A stretch of DNA of 8,648 nt from Acidobacteriota bacterium (GCA_003223595.1 QHVR01000055.1:1-8648); one strand, 5' to 3'; positions 1 through 7,075 are shown, counted from the first letter of the stretch. Numbers and translations are program-made. The notes: generated by a model from the letters alone, not told the origin.

Positions 1-694
1 GAGCCACCCGAAATCTCTCCACTTCCGACTGAGTAAAGGGTTGCAAGGTTCTTTCCTGAGTCGCGAAACTTTTGATCATGGCGATCTTGAGTTCCCTCTC
101 GCCGGCGTTCAGCGGATACGTGTATTGCGTTTGCTGCGCACGGGGCAGAAAAGTGTGAATCTCCATTCCGGCACATCCTGCGTGATATCCCGCGAACTCG
201 CATAAGCAAAAAGAAGCGGCGCGGCGCGCCATTTGGCAAGCAAACGCAACCGAATCATGGTCGGGGTGACCGCCCTCATAGGCATGCGTCAGCACGACCT
301 CGGGCTGGAACTGCCGCACGATTGCCAGTACTCTCTCTGTTAGTTCCTTCATCTGGAATGAAAGCTGTTGATCCGTGAATTGCAGATTCGTGATCGCGTC
401 CTCACGAATGCCGGCGTGGGCGAGAGCCTGAACCGTTTCTTTCCGGCGCGCCTCCGCATATTCTGCTCGGGTTACAAACCCGGCGGCGAGGGCATCACCG
501 GGATTGAGCGGCGAGCCGTCAGTGACATGAATAACTTTGATGTTGGGCCTGCGTCGGAGCAGGGCGCCGGCGCCGATGGTTTCATCATCCGGATGAGCCG
601 CAATCAGCAGAGTGCGTGGGGTATTTACTTGCTCTGCGCGCGAGAGAAAAAAGCCTTCCAGTTCTACCCTGCAACGATCGTCTTCGGCGTTCAT
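1..694 (-). CDS. PIG-L/LmbE family deacetylase, 3' end beyond window
   Basis: A zinc-dependent amidohydrolase of the PIG-L/LmbE family, whose members remove the N-acetyl group from GlcNAc-type sugars; the true substrate cannot be told here. Reading the minus strand from the ATG at 694 gives 231 residues with no stop before the left edge. The family signature HPDDE is at residues 34-38 (H34 and D37 as metal ligands, D36 as general base, by analogy with MshB). The second signature GGHPDHD is at 141-147, with H146 as the third ligand. An ERFR motif near the end matches the usual C-terminal part, so perhaps 20-60 residues are missing. There is no signal peptide, so it is probably cytoplasmic. A weak CGGAA ribosome site lies 9 bases before the ATG. 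The frame stays open upstream to a stop at 797-799, so a TTG start at 781 is possible. The repeat-protein gene ends 114 bases upstream on the same strand, so co-transcription is possible. Confidence 0.9.
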   Translation of the reverse strand, partial: MNAEDDRCRVELEGFFLSRAEQVNTPRTLLIAAHPDDETIGAGALLRRRPNIKVIHVTDGSPLNPGDALAAGFVTRAEYAEARRKETVQALAHAGIREDAITNLQFTDQQLSFQMKELTERVLAIVRQFQPEVVLTHAYEGGHPDHDSVAFACQMARRAASFCLCEFAGYHAGCAGMEIHTFLPRAQQTQYTYPLNAGERELKIAMIKSFATQERTLQPFTQSEVERFRVA

Positions 695-808
695 CGCGGA
701 TAGTTCCGAGGCTAGCTGTGAGATGGTCTTGAGTCCATCCGGTGCACGCTGTAACTCTGGGCCGCGAGAAGAAAACAGCAAATGCTGCCGAATTTGCTAC
801 TGATCTCG

Positions 809-2494
809 TTACTGCTCATCGCCGACAGCAATCACGGTTAACTGCACCGTCTTGCGTTCGGCTTCACTCAGCTGCAAAGCTTTTCCCTGCCCCTCGTAGC
901 TCTTCAGAAATTCGGGATTGAAATACGCTTGCCCATCCACACTGTCCCAGACGAAAAGTGTGTAGGTCCCGCCGCGGATCCCGCGCAATGTGAAGTGGCC
1001 ATTCTGATCGCTGACAGTCTGGCGATATTGATCCACGCGCCCGCGCAGCCGTGACTCCGGTACCGCGACAACGACCGCATTCGCCACCGGCTGGTCTTTG
1101 GAGTCCACGACTACTCCATCGACCACGGCACCGTTCGCGCTAGCGACCAGGTCGAGGAGAACCGTCCCGCCACTCACGGCAACTCCCGATTCACTGACCT
1201 CGCGCGTGCCCGAGAGAACTGTTTTCAGAAACCAATCTTCATTCACGCCGCTGCCGTTACCCACAATCTGCACGTAATAGTTTCCGGGAGGCACATCTCT
1301 CCATACGAACTCGCCACCGGCTGCCACGTGCGCCAGATTCGAGAAATTCGCGCCCGGAATTGCAACCTCGTCATCTTGTCCGTCGACCGGTTGCAGCACA
1401 AGATAAACCTGGTCCGCATCAAATCGCTTTCCGGCGCTCTCCAACCGCAATCGTCCGCGCACGGTGGCTCCCGGCTGTGGTGAAAGCCGCAGCCCATCGA
1501 CATTGCTCGATCCCACTTCCAGATCCTGCCGCGCGATCATGGGCACGGAAGATCCCTCGACGCTAGCCAGCACCAGGTAGCTGCCCGGCGAAACATCGCG
1601 GATCACGAAGGTGCCGTCCTTATGCACCTCGGTCCCGCTGGTGACCAGCCGGAAATCGCGTGACTGCAGCATGATCGTTGCCGAGGTCCGCGGCGGAAGA
1701 TTCACGACCTGTCCGCGAATGCTCAAGCTCGGACCAGGGGTCAAAGAGAAGTTGGCGGGAAACTCATCGCCAGCATGCAACTGAATGGGCATGGCCTGGC
1801 TCCGGTCCGCTGTCCCGGGATAATAGGTCGTCTGATACGCCGTAGCCTGCCCGTTATCCGGGGCGGAACTTTTTCCTTCGCCAGGCGCGCCCGCGGACTC
1901 AATCAGGTTTTTAAAGTCGGGCGGAGGATTCACCGAAACGAACACGCTCCCGGCGGGCAGATTCGCAATCCGATATTCGCCCAAATCGTTTGTGCGCTCC
2001 GATGCGACCTGCTCCCAATGTTTGTGCCCGGCCGCGAAAGTCTGACGCAGAGCGCTGACTTCCGCCCCGGCTAGCGGGTCTCCGTCTTCGTCGGTGACGC
2101 GTCCGCGGAGCACCGCCGCAGCCTGCAGCCGGATCTGCAGATCCTTAACTTCCTCGCCCGGCCGCAGAGTGACAACTCGTCCTTCCGACCTTCCGTGATG
2201 TTTATCGATGTCGAGAAACCCGATGCGCTCAGCAAACAGGCGGTACCGTCCCGGCAGGATGTTCTCGATGCGAAACGCACCGTCCGGGCCAGTTGTAGCG
2301 GTGTAGTCGCCACCCTGTTTTTGATTCTCAGCAATCAGTTCGACCAGAACCTTCTTCACTGCTTCACCGCTGGGATCCTTCGTAACGATGCCGTCGATTG
2401 CGGCTTTCTGGGACGTTGGCACGACCCCGGACTGCTGGCACAGAGCACAACTAGCCAGCACAGCCAGGCATAAAAATCGGGAGACCAGTTTCAT
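809..2494 (-). CDS. Exported carboxypeptidase-regulatory-like repeat protein, putative lipoprotein
   Basis: A protein of 561 residues made almost wholly of beta-sandwich repeats of the carboxypeptidase regulatory-like (CarboxypepD_reg / transthyretin-like) type. Five repeats can be seen at about residues 31-90, 127-190, 257-312, 342-412 and 456-515. Most have an early GxV strand and end in a motif like DGxFxxxxVxPGxYxL (for example DGAFRIENILPGRYRL). The end, with YFNPEFLKSYEGQGKAL, is typical of acidobacterial members. I chose the ATG at 2494 because it begins a short basic, hydrophobic signal sequence; the frame runs on to a GTG at 2713, but that stretch looks non-coding and overlaps the divergent promoters. 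The signal holds LASC at 13-16, which fits a lipobox, so C16 may be lipidated; cleavage by signal peptidase I is the alternative. No enzyme domain is present. The role is unknown, probably binding or structural at the cell envelope. No clear Shine-Dalgarno site is visible. Confidence 0.88.
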   Translation of the reverse strand: MKLVSRFLCLAVLASCALCQQSGVVPTSQKAAIDGIVTKDPSGEAVKKVLVELIAENQKQGGDYTATTGPDGAFRIENILPGRYRLFAERIGFLDIDKHHGRSEGRVVTLRPGEEVKDLQIRLQAAAVLRGRVTDEDGDPLAGAEVSALRQTFAAGHKHWEQVASERTNDLGEYRIANLPAGSVFVSVNPPPDFKNLIESAGAPGEGKSSAPDNGQATAYQTTYYPGTADRSQAMPIQLHAGDEFPANFSLTPGPSLSIRGQVVNLPPRTSATIMLQSRDFRLVTSGTEVHKDGTFVIRDVSPGSYLVLASVEGSSVPMIARQDLEVGSSNVDGLRLSPQPGATVRGRLRLESAGKRFDADQVYLVLQPVDGQDDEVAIPGANFSNLAHVAAGGEFVWRDVPPGNYYVQIVGNGSGVNEDWFLKTVLSGTREVSESGVAVSGGTVLLDLVASANGAVVDGVVVDSKDQPVANAVVVAVPESRLRGRVDQYRQTVSDQNGHFTLRGIRGGTYTLFVWDSVDGQAYFNPEFLKSYEGQGKALQLSEAERKTVQLTVIAVGDEQ

Positions 2495-2539
2495 AGGGAG
2501 ACGTCGCGAGAGTCTGCAAGCGGCACGCAAGAGCAGTCT

Positions 2540-2578
2540 ATGGGCGCAAATCGATTTTATCGAGACTGAGGCGCCCAT
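2540..2578. repeat. Nested inverted repeats in divergent promoter region
   Basis: The outer arms ATGGGCGC (2540-2547) and GCGCCCAT (2571-2578) are perfect reverse complements. Inside them is a second perfect dyad, TCGAT-TTT-ATCGA (2551-2563). The structure lies between two divergent genes and covers the proposed minus-strand -10 box, so it could be an operator or a structured DNA element. No regulator gene is adjacent, and the function is inferred only. Confidence 0.5.
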
Positions 2579-2583
2579 GTCCT
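2554..2583 (-). promoter_or_regulatory. Candidate sigma-70 promoter for the repeat-protein gene
   Basis: On the minus strand, AGGACA (2578-2583) and TAAAAT (2554-2559) are 18 bases apart; they match 4 of 6 and 5 of 6 consensus positions. The predicted transcript would start near 2547, giving a leader of about 50 bases before the ATG at 2494. The match is only moderate. Confidence 0.35.
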
Positions 2584-2592
2584 GTGGTTCCG

Positions 2593-2621
2593 TTGACAGA
2601 CAGAAATTCAGCAGACATAAT
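2593..2621 (+). promoter_or_regulatory. Strong sigma-70 promoter for the DUF1648-like gene
   Basis: TTGACA (2593-2598) is a perfect -35 box and CATAAT (2616-2621) a 5 of 6 -10 box, at the ideal spacing of 17 bases. Transcription would start near 2628, leaving a leader of about 70 bases before the ATG at 2700. This supports that start over the in-frame ATGs at 2388 and 2577, which lie upstream of the promoter. Confidence 0.65.
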
Positions 2622-2699
2622 CCGAATGCCCCCAGAAAGCAGCCTGAGCGTTGTCCTTGGTGGACGATAGTGTCCCTAAGGCTCAGTACTTGTGGCCCA

Positions 2700-3203
2700 A
2701 TGTTCAAATTCACAGAGCATCCGTCGGAAGTTGCAACACAGATCGGCGAGCCGACTCAGGTAAGTGCAATCCCAGTTCTCCGGCGCTACTATCTTGCGGC
2801 GGCCGCGCTGATTCTGCTTAGTGCCCTGCCGACACTCCTGGTTTACCCGCAACTGCCAAGTGTAGTGCCGCTGCAGGGTGAGACAAATGCTTTCGGCCCT
2901 AAGTGGTCGCTATTCCTCTACACGCCCGGACTGATGATCGGGATCCTACTGATGTTTATTGCAGTTTCTCGCATACCCGTCAGGCGCTTACAGATGAACT
3001 CGTCGCAGCCCTCTTATTTGTACGTCATGATCGTCATCGTCACACTTCTCTCGTATTCACAAATACTGGTCTTGCTTTCGGGTCTGGGCTGGAATGTAAA
3101 TGAGAAGTGGGGGCTGGCGGGGGGCGCCTGCCTGCTGATCGTGCTATTGGCTAATGTGCTGCGCAGAATGCGCCGCAGTCTGAAAACCGTAAGAACCACG
3201 TAG
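2700..3203 (+). CDS. Small DUF1648/SdpI-like integral membrane protein
   Basis: A membrane protein of 167 residues with four hydrophobic segments at about 30-50, 71-90, 106-130 and 137-154, and a basic C-terminus (RRMRRSLK). The stretch after the first helix, LPSVVPLQGETNAFGPKW at 52-69, resembles the DUF1648 signature, in which a proline-rich turn is followed by a polar G-x-P-[DN] type loop. DUF1648 proteins include the SdpI immunity protein of Bacillus and many uncharacterised membrane proteins. The usual histidine after the proline turn seems to be absent, so the family assignment is tentative. The start at 2700 follows a strong promoter by about 70 bases; the frame is open further upstream, but that part overlaps promoter DNA. 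The gene diverges from the repeat-protein gene and converges on the zinc-ribbon gene. Its role is unknown; it is the only plus-strand gene in the window. Confidence 0.75.
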   Translation: MFKFTEHPSEVATQIGEPTQVSAIPVLRRYYLAAAALILLSALPTLLVYPQLPSVVPLQGETNAFGPKWSLFLYTPGLMIGILLMFIAVSRIPVRRLQMNSSQPSYLYVMIVIVTLLSYSQILVLLSGLGWNVNEKWGLAGGACLLIVLLANVLRRMRRSLKTVRTT

Positions 3204-3223
3204 GACGGCCCCCTTGGGCTGTC
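3204..3223 (+). terminator. Hairpin directly after the DUF1648-like gene
   Basis: Starting at the base after the TAG stop, GACGGCCC (3204-3211) can pair with GGGCTGTC (3216-3223) across a CCTT loop, giving eight pairs including one G-U. No run of T follows, so it is not a classic intrinsic terminator. It lies in the gap between two convergent genes, where a terminator or transcript-end structure is expected. Confidence 0.35.
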
Positions 3224-3265
3224 AGGCCGCCGAAAGCGTCAGGTCCGGCAGGAACTCTCGTCTAT

Positions 3266-3478
3266 TCAACTGTCCTTGCGATAGAGCAGATTGCGCATCG
3301 CCTCCCGGCGGGCAGCATTGGCTCCTTTGTCGCCCTTCCACCCATCGCCCGCGTTCCCGCCGGCATTGGCGGCGTCTTCCTCACTGCACTCCGGACAGCG
3401 ATTTGCAAACCCGGGTTTCCCCGGCTTCAATTCGAATTCTTCCCCACAAACCACGCAAGTTTTCATCGGAAATGCCAT
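3266..3478 (-). CDS. Small zinc-ribbon protein
   Basis: A protein of 70 residues, or 66 if the in-frame ATG at 3466 is used. The first half holds two CxxC knuckles, C8/C11 and C28/C31, sixteen residues apart, in the context CVVCGEEFELKPGKPGFANR followed by CPEC. This is a clear zinc-ribbon pattern, and the four cysteines should bind one zinc ion. The second half is rich in Gly, Ala, Lys and Asp and ends in a basic helix (ARREAMRNLLYRKDS), which could bind nucleic acid or a partner. There is no signal peptide or membrane segment, so it is probably cytoplasmic. The start MKTC at 3466 is what I would expect from similar small proteins, but the ATG at 3478 is equally possible; neither has a good ribosome site. 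It follows mqnC on the same strand after 137 bases. The specific function is unknown. Confidence 0.8.
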   Translation of the reverse strand: MAFPMKTCVVCGEEFELKPGKPGFANRCPECSEEDAANAGGNAGDGWKGDKGANAARREAMRNLLYRKDS

Positions 3479-3545
3479 GACAAACTGATGATAATCGAGG
3501 TCGCCCGTGCGCTTCTACCCTGGTTTATCGCAACGCCAAATCACG

Positions 3546-3570
3546 GAAGAGCGGCTCTTCATGGCCGCTT
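3546..3570. repeat. Palindrome with competing hairpin downstream of mqnC
   Basis: GAAGAGC-G-GCTCTTC (3546-3560) is a perfect 15-base palindrome around a single base. An overlapping alternative stem, AGCGGC (3550-3555) with GCCGCT (3564-3569), uses some of the same bases, so the two structures exclude each other. They lie 3' of the mqnC stop and 5' of the zinc-ribbon gene. No T-run follows on either strand, so a terminator, operator or processing site are all possible. Confidence 0.4.
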
Positions 3571-3615
3571 AAAGGATGAGGTCGGGCGGATTCAGTTCCT
3601 GTCGCTGAGGGGCAC

Positions 3616-4662
3616 CTAGTTCAGAAAATACTGCCGATACAACGTGTCCCTCTGCGCCGGACGGAACCCCGCATCGCGAATGATGCGCCGCAACTCTTCT
3701 TCGGTCGTGCAATTCGTCACGCCCGCGGCACGCACCACATTTTCTTCTAACATCACCGAGCCAACATCATTCCCGCCAAACCGCAACCCCATCTGGCAAA
3801 CTTTCAAGCCCTGCGTCACCCAACTGGATTGCACGTTGAGAAAGTTGGAAAGATAGAGCCGCGAGATGGCCAGCACTTTTAAATACTCCACCGCAGTCGC
3901 CTCATCCCAATTCCTCCCGCCAAGCGCCGTGTTGGCCGGCTGAAAACTCCACGGGATGAAGGCGGTAAAGCCACCGGTCTCTTCCTGCAGTTCATAAAGT
4001 TTTTGAAAATGATTGATGCGATGCTCGTACTTCTCTCCCACGCCGAACATCATGGTCGCGGTGGTGCGCATTCCGATTTGATGTGCTGTGCGATGCACGT
4101 TGATCCAGTCTTCGGTCAGGCACTTCAGGCGCGCGATCTTGTACCGTACTTCGTCATCCAAAATCTCCGCGCCGCCACCCGGAATTGAATCCAGCCCTGC
4201 ATCCCGCAACCGTAGAATCGTGTCACGAATGCTGAGTGCGCTGTACTCGGCAATCGCGATAATCTCCGAGGCCGAGTAGCAATGCAGGTGAATCTTCGGG
4301 AAGCGTTCCTTGATCCCGCGCAGCATCTTTTCGTGCCAGTCAATTTTCAGGTCCGGATGCAGGCCTCCCTGCATCAGCACGCCAGTACCACCAAGTTCAA
4401 CGGTCTCGTTGATCTTCTCGTAAATCGTGTCGAAGTCCAGAATGTACCCTTCCTTGGCCGCAGGCCCTTTCAATGGCCGGTAAAACGCGCAGAAGGTGCA
4501 ATACTCGGTGCAGAAGTTGGTGTAATTGATGTTGCGATCGATGATGTAGGTGACAACACCCTCGGGATGGAGCTTGCGGCGCAGCGCATCGGCCTCCATG
4601 CCGATGCCGATCAGATCATCGGACTCAAACATCTCCAGCGCTTGCTGCTTCGTTAAGGACAT
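3616..4662 (-). CDS. mqnC: Cyclic dehypoxanthinyl futalosine synthase (MqnC)
   Basis: A radical SAM enzyme of the futalosine route to menaquinone. It turns dehypoxanthinyl futalosine into its cyclic form in the cytoplasm. The protein has 348 residues, close to the family's usual size. The cluster-binding motif CxxxCxxC is at C51, C55 and C58, inside RNINYTNFCTEYCTFCAFYR, which is typical of MqnC. Other MqnC marks are GGTGVLMQGGLHPDL (91-105), IHLHCYS (124-130), SIPGGGAEIL (159-168), ATMMFGVGE (202-210) and EETGGFTAFIPW (227-238). The MqnE paralogue is a less likely match, given the QGGLHPDL and ETGGFTAFIPW segments. I chose the ATG at 4662 because the longer frame to 4716 would run through the promoter; a weak GGGA lies 10 bases before it. 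It has its own promoter, so it need not depend on the amidase gene upstream. No other menaquinone genes are in the window, which fits the scattered mqn genes of many bacteria. Confidence 0.95.
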   Translation of the reverse strand: MSLTKQQALEMFESDDLIGIGMEADALRRKLHPEGVVTYIIDRNINYTNFCTEYCTFCAFYRPLKGPAAKEGYILDFDTIYEKINETVELGGTGVLMQGGLHPDLKIDWHEKMLRGIKERFPKIHLHCYSASEIIAIAEYSALSIRDTILRLRDAGLDSIPGGGAEILDDEVRYKIARLKCLTEDWINVHRTAHQIGMRTTATMMFGVGEKYEHRINHFQKLYELQEETGGFTAFIPWSFQPANTALGGRNWDEATAVEYLKVLAISRLYLSNFLNVQSSWVTQGLKVCQMGLRFGGNDVGSVMLEENVVRAAGVTNCTTEEELRRIIRDAGFRPAQRDTLYRQYFLN

Positions 4663-4688
4663 TAAGATCGAATCCCACAGAACTATAT

Positions 4689-4716
4689 ATCTTAGCGGAA
4701 GCGGAGGTGCTCTCAA
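4689..4716 (-). promoter_or_regulatory. Candidate sigma-70 promoter for mqnC
   Basis: On the minus strand, TTGAGA (4711-4716, 5 of 6) and TAAGAT (4689-4694, 4 of 6) are 16 bases apart; an A/T-rich TATATA run overlaps the -10 region. Transcription would start near 4682, about 20 bases before the ATG at 4662. This supports that start codon and independent expression of mqnC. Confidence 0.5.
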
Positions 4717-4814
4717 AGCCGTAATGAGCCCGGCGACAATATGGCGAAGGAGGGCAGGAACGATCGGTCACTTCTACGGGCATACTGCGCAAAAACCTGG
4801 AACGAAGCTGTTAG

Positions 4815-6794
4815 TCAGTTCGCGCCAGCGGCTTTATCAATCTTGCTGGCCATCTTCACGCCGCTGAGGCCATCGGCGTAATTGGCAATACCATGGTAGA
4901 GGGACTCCGCGATGCGTTGGCGATAGTCGCTGGTCTCCAGCCGATGTTCGTCCGAGGGGTTCGAAACGAAGGAGATTTCCGCCAGGATCGACGGCATATT
5001 CGCGCCGATCAGGACGATGAACGGCGCTTTCTTTACTCCACGATTGCGGATCAATGGGCTTTTGGCAGCGAGCCCGCTGTGCAGCGAGGCCTGCACGTCG
5101 GCCGCAAATTCGCGCGACTCTTCAATCTTTTCCTTGAGCGCAATCTTCTTCACGAGATCCTGCAGTTCGTAGATCGACTTCTCCGAAACGGCATTCTCGC
5201 GAGCCGCGACTTCCAACGCCTCGGGGGAAGACGTGAAGTTCAAATAATAGGTTTCAACTCCGCGCGCATTAGGATCATGGCTGGAATTGGCATGTATCGA
5301 GATGAATAAATCCGCGCGCTGCTGGTTGGCGATGGCGGTGCGGGTTTCCAGCGGGATGAAGGTGTCGTCCTTGCGCGTGTAAACGACCTCCGCGCCCAGT
5401 CGCGTTTCGAGCAACTTGCCCAGGCGACGACCCACTTCCAAAACCAGATCTTTCTCTTTCAGGCCGTTCGGGCCGATCGTTCCCGTGTCGTGACCTCCGT
5501 GACCGGGATCGATCACGATTTTGCCAATCTTCAGGCCTAGCGCGCGGATCAACGAGCGGTCACCGCCTGCGGTGGGCTTTGCTTCGCGGACATCGAAATC
5601 TCTGGCCTTGCGATTCGAAGCTACCCGGGATGACTTGCTGCGTGCCAGGGTTGGGCTACGCTTCGGTGCCGCCGCACCGGTCGTGTCATCCTCGTCATCA
5701 TTGTCCACGATCACCTTGGTGGGCGCGGGGGTCTCGGCCTTGGTATTGACCTTGCGCGGCAGATCGGGCAATCCGCTTTTGCCGACAACGTCTTTCGGGT
5801 GAACCGCAGCTTCGTCATTCACATCTTGGGTGGTGACGGGAGCCTTCCCTGCGGCTGCGCGCAAATCCTGTTTGAGGTCGTTCGTTGCGCCCGCTGACTT
5901 GCTTTCGTCCGAATTCGTCACAGGAGCTGCAGTGTCGGCGCGGTTGGCATCAGTTTTCGACGAACCAGCCCTGGGCGGCGCCTCGACGTCCGCCGTCATG
6001 GCGGCAGCCTCTTTCATCTCCGCTTCTCGGGAGTGCTTCCGCCGGGCGCTCTGACTCTTCTTCCCATGGATGTCAATGATCAGTCGGTAGGGATCGGGCA
6101 GCAGAAATGCGTCATAGTCGGACAAGTCGTCCACCTCGAGCACCACCCGCGTCCGCCCCGGCTTGAACTGAGCCACCCGAATCTTCTTGAGAAAACCATC
6201 GTCCACATCGAAACTCTGGCCCACCAAAGTGGAGGCTAGTTTCGTGTCCCGCAGGTCAAAGAAGATTCGGTCGGGATGCGAAATGCGTTGCGATCCGAAC
6301 TTGATGTTGGTTTCAATATCAATCGCCACCCGCGTGTAGTCCGGGGTTGACCAGTGGCGAATCGCAGTCACCCGCGCAACGCGTTGCGCGTGGGAGTCGG
6401 AAGCATGGCTTGAGACCGAAGGCGATGAACTCGCGTCACCGCGCGAGTTGTCTTCCGAAGGTTTCAGATCGGAGTTAGTTTCATCCCGCCCCGCAGATTC
6501 TTCGTCAGTGGACCGTTTCTTCGGGTCGGACTTTTTTGCGGCTTTAGCCTGGCGATCGAGTTCGGCAACCGCCTCTTCCGCATCTTCGGCGAGACGGTTG
6601 CGCGGATAACGCTTCAGAAAATCCTGGAATACCGCACGCGCCTGATCGGGATCGTTCAGGTCATCCTTGTAGATTTCGCCGATGGTGAACAGCGCGTCGC
6701 AACGGTACTTGCTTCCGGGATATTCGTGGCGGAGGAATTTGTACTGGGCAATGGCTTTCTTGAGAATCGAGTCATCATCAAAGCGGCGGCCCAT
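4815..6794 (-). CDS. N-acetylmuramoyl-L-alanine amidase, AMIN plus Amidase_3 (5' end displaced by frameshift)
   Basis: A zinc amidase that cuts the bond between MurNAc and the stem peptide of peptidoglycan in the cell envelope. In the 659-residue frame from the ATG at 6794, a TPR-like helical part is at about 10-80 (AIAQYKFLRHEYPGSKYR and a second repeat), an AMIN domain at about 138-243, a disordered Ala/Lys/Asp-rich linker at about 245-415 (with DNDDEDD), and an Amidase_3 catalytic domain at 421-642. Catalytic residues are complete: H432 in DPGHGGHD, E447 in GLKEKDL, H501 in SIHAN, and E606 in LAEISF. AMIN domains usually place such enzymes at the envelope or septum. This frame has no signal peptide, but the minus-strand frame is open and looks coding up to a stop at 6882-6884. 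A signal peptide lies just upstream in another frame. Removing one base near 6868-6870 would join them into a protein of about 741 residues starting at TTG 7041. It follows the transglycosylase gene on the same strand. Confidence 0.92.
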   Translation of the reverse strand: MGRRFDDDSILKKAIAQYKFLRHEYPGSKYRCDALFTIGEIYKDDLNDPDQARAVFQDFLKRYPRNRLAEDAEEAVAELDRQAKAAKKSDPKKRSTDEESAGRDETNSDLKPSEDNSRGDASSSPSVSSHASDSHAQRVARVTAIRHWSTPDYTRVAIDIETNIKFGSQRISHPDRIFFDLRDTKLASTLVGQSFDVDDGFLKKIRVAQFKPGRTRVVLEVDDLSDYDAFLLPDPYRLIIDIHGKKSQSARRKHSREAEMKEAAAMTADVEAPPRAGSSKTDANRADTAAPVTNSDESKSAGATNDLKQDLRAAAGKAPVTTQDVNDEAAVHPKDVVGKSGLPDLPRKVNTKAETPAPTKVIVDNDDEDDTTGAAAPKRSPTLARSKSSRVASNRKARDFDVREAKPTAGGDRSLIRALGLKIGKIVIDPGHGGHDTGTIGPNGLKEKDLVLEVGRRLGKLLETRLGAEVVYTRKDDTFIPLETRTAIANQQRADLFISIHANSSHDPNARGVETYYLNFTSSPEALEVAARENAVSEKSIYELQDLVKKIALKEKIEESREFAADVQASLHSGLAAKSPLIRNRGVKKAPFIVLIGANMPSILAEISFVSNPSDEHRLETSDYRQRIAESLYHGIANYADGLSGVKMASKIDKAAGAN

Positions 6795-6867
6795 CTCGAC
6801 CAGCGTTTCGGCTACGGCTACTGCGCTGGGATCCGCCTTCGTAGAATTCGGCGCTCCGTAGTAGTCC

Positions 6868-7041
6868 GGGAGGACGTCCGTTCAGCGCCTCGCGCATGCG
6901 ATCCGCGGCGGCATAGCGGTCTCGGGCCCAGCCTTCCGAATGCCCGTGCCGCGTGCGGGCGTGCGTCGGCACGAATGGGACGGCCATTAACAAAAGCAAC
7001 GCCCCACAGCGCAAGCCACGCTGGCTCAATGTTTGGTTCAA
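6868..7041 (-). pseudogene. Out-of-frame 5' segment of the amidase gene (signal peptide)
   Basis: From a TTG at 7041 the minus strand encodes a clear signal peptide: a basic start, the core CGALLLLMAVPFVP, and a likely cleavage site after THA at residue 28. A helical stretch follows, containing ARDRYAAADRMREALNGR. This looks coding until about residue 58; the rest of the open frame (to 6778) is Arg/Ser/Gly-rich and looks like noise. Just there, the amidase frame takes over with PDYYGAPNSTKADPS. The shift equals one extra base, or an indel of unsuitable length, near the GGG at 6868-6870. No ATG or GTG lies upstream in this frame. I infer that this is the 5' end of the amidase gene, split by a true mutation or a sequencing or assembly error. 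A separate small exported peptide is less likely. Confidence 0.7.
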
Positions 7042-7075
7042 AGTCGCCGGTCCGTTACTGTCCTGATCCGTCGTT

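Noticed and set aside
368..703. Plus-strand open frame of 111 codons
   Set aside because: It is opposite the HPDDE-bearing deacetylase gene and has no recognisable features.
2653..2665. Small hairpin GTCC-TTGGT-GGAC in the plus-strand leader
   Set aside because: Four pairs only; too weak to call a regulatory structure.
2388..2699. Longer start for the DUF1648-like gene
   Set aside because: This part overlaps the signal-peptide end of the repeat protein and the promoters, and its sequence looks non-coding; the strong promoter at 2593-2621 favours the ATG at 2700.
2495..2713. GTG-initiated extension of the repeat protein
   Set aside because: It would put about 73 residues before a good signal sequence and would cross both divergent promoters.
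4893..5309. Plus-strand open frame of 138 codons
   Set aside because: It lies wholly opposite the Amidase_3 catalytic domain, whose motifs are complete; the frame has no recognisable domain.
6778..6867. Rest of the upstream frame as a separate small protein tail
   Set aside because: The Arg/Ser/Gly-rich tail overlaps coding-like sequence of the amidase frame and looks like an out-of-frame read.
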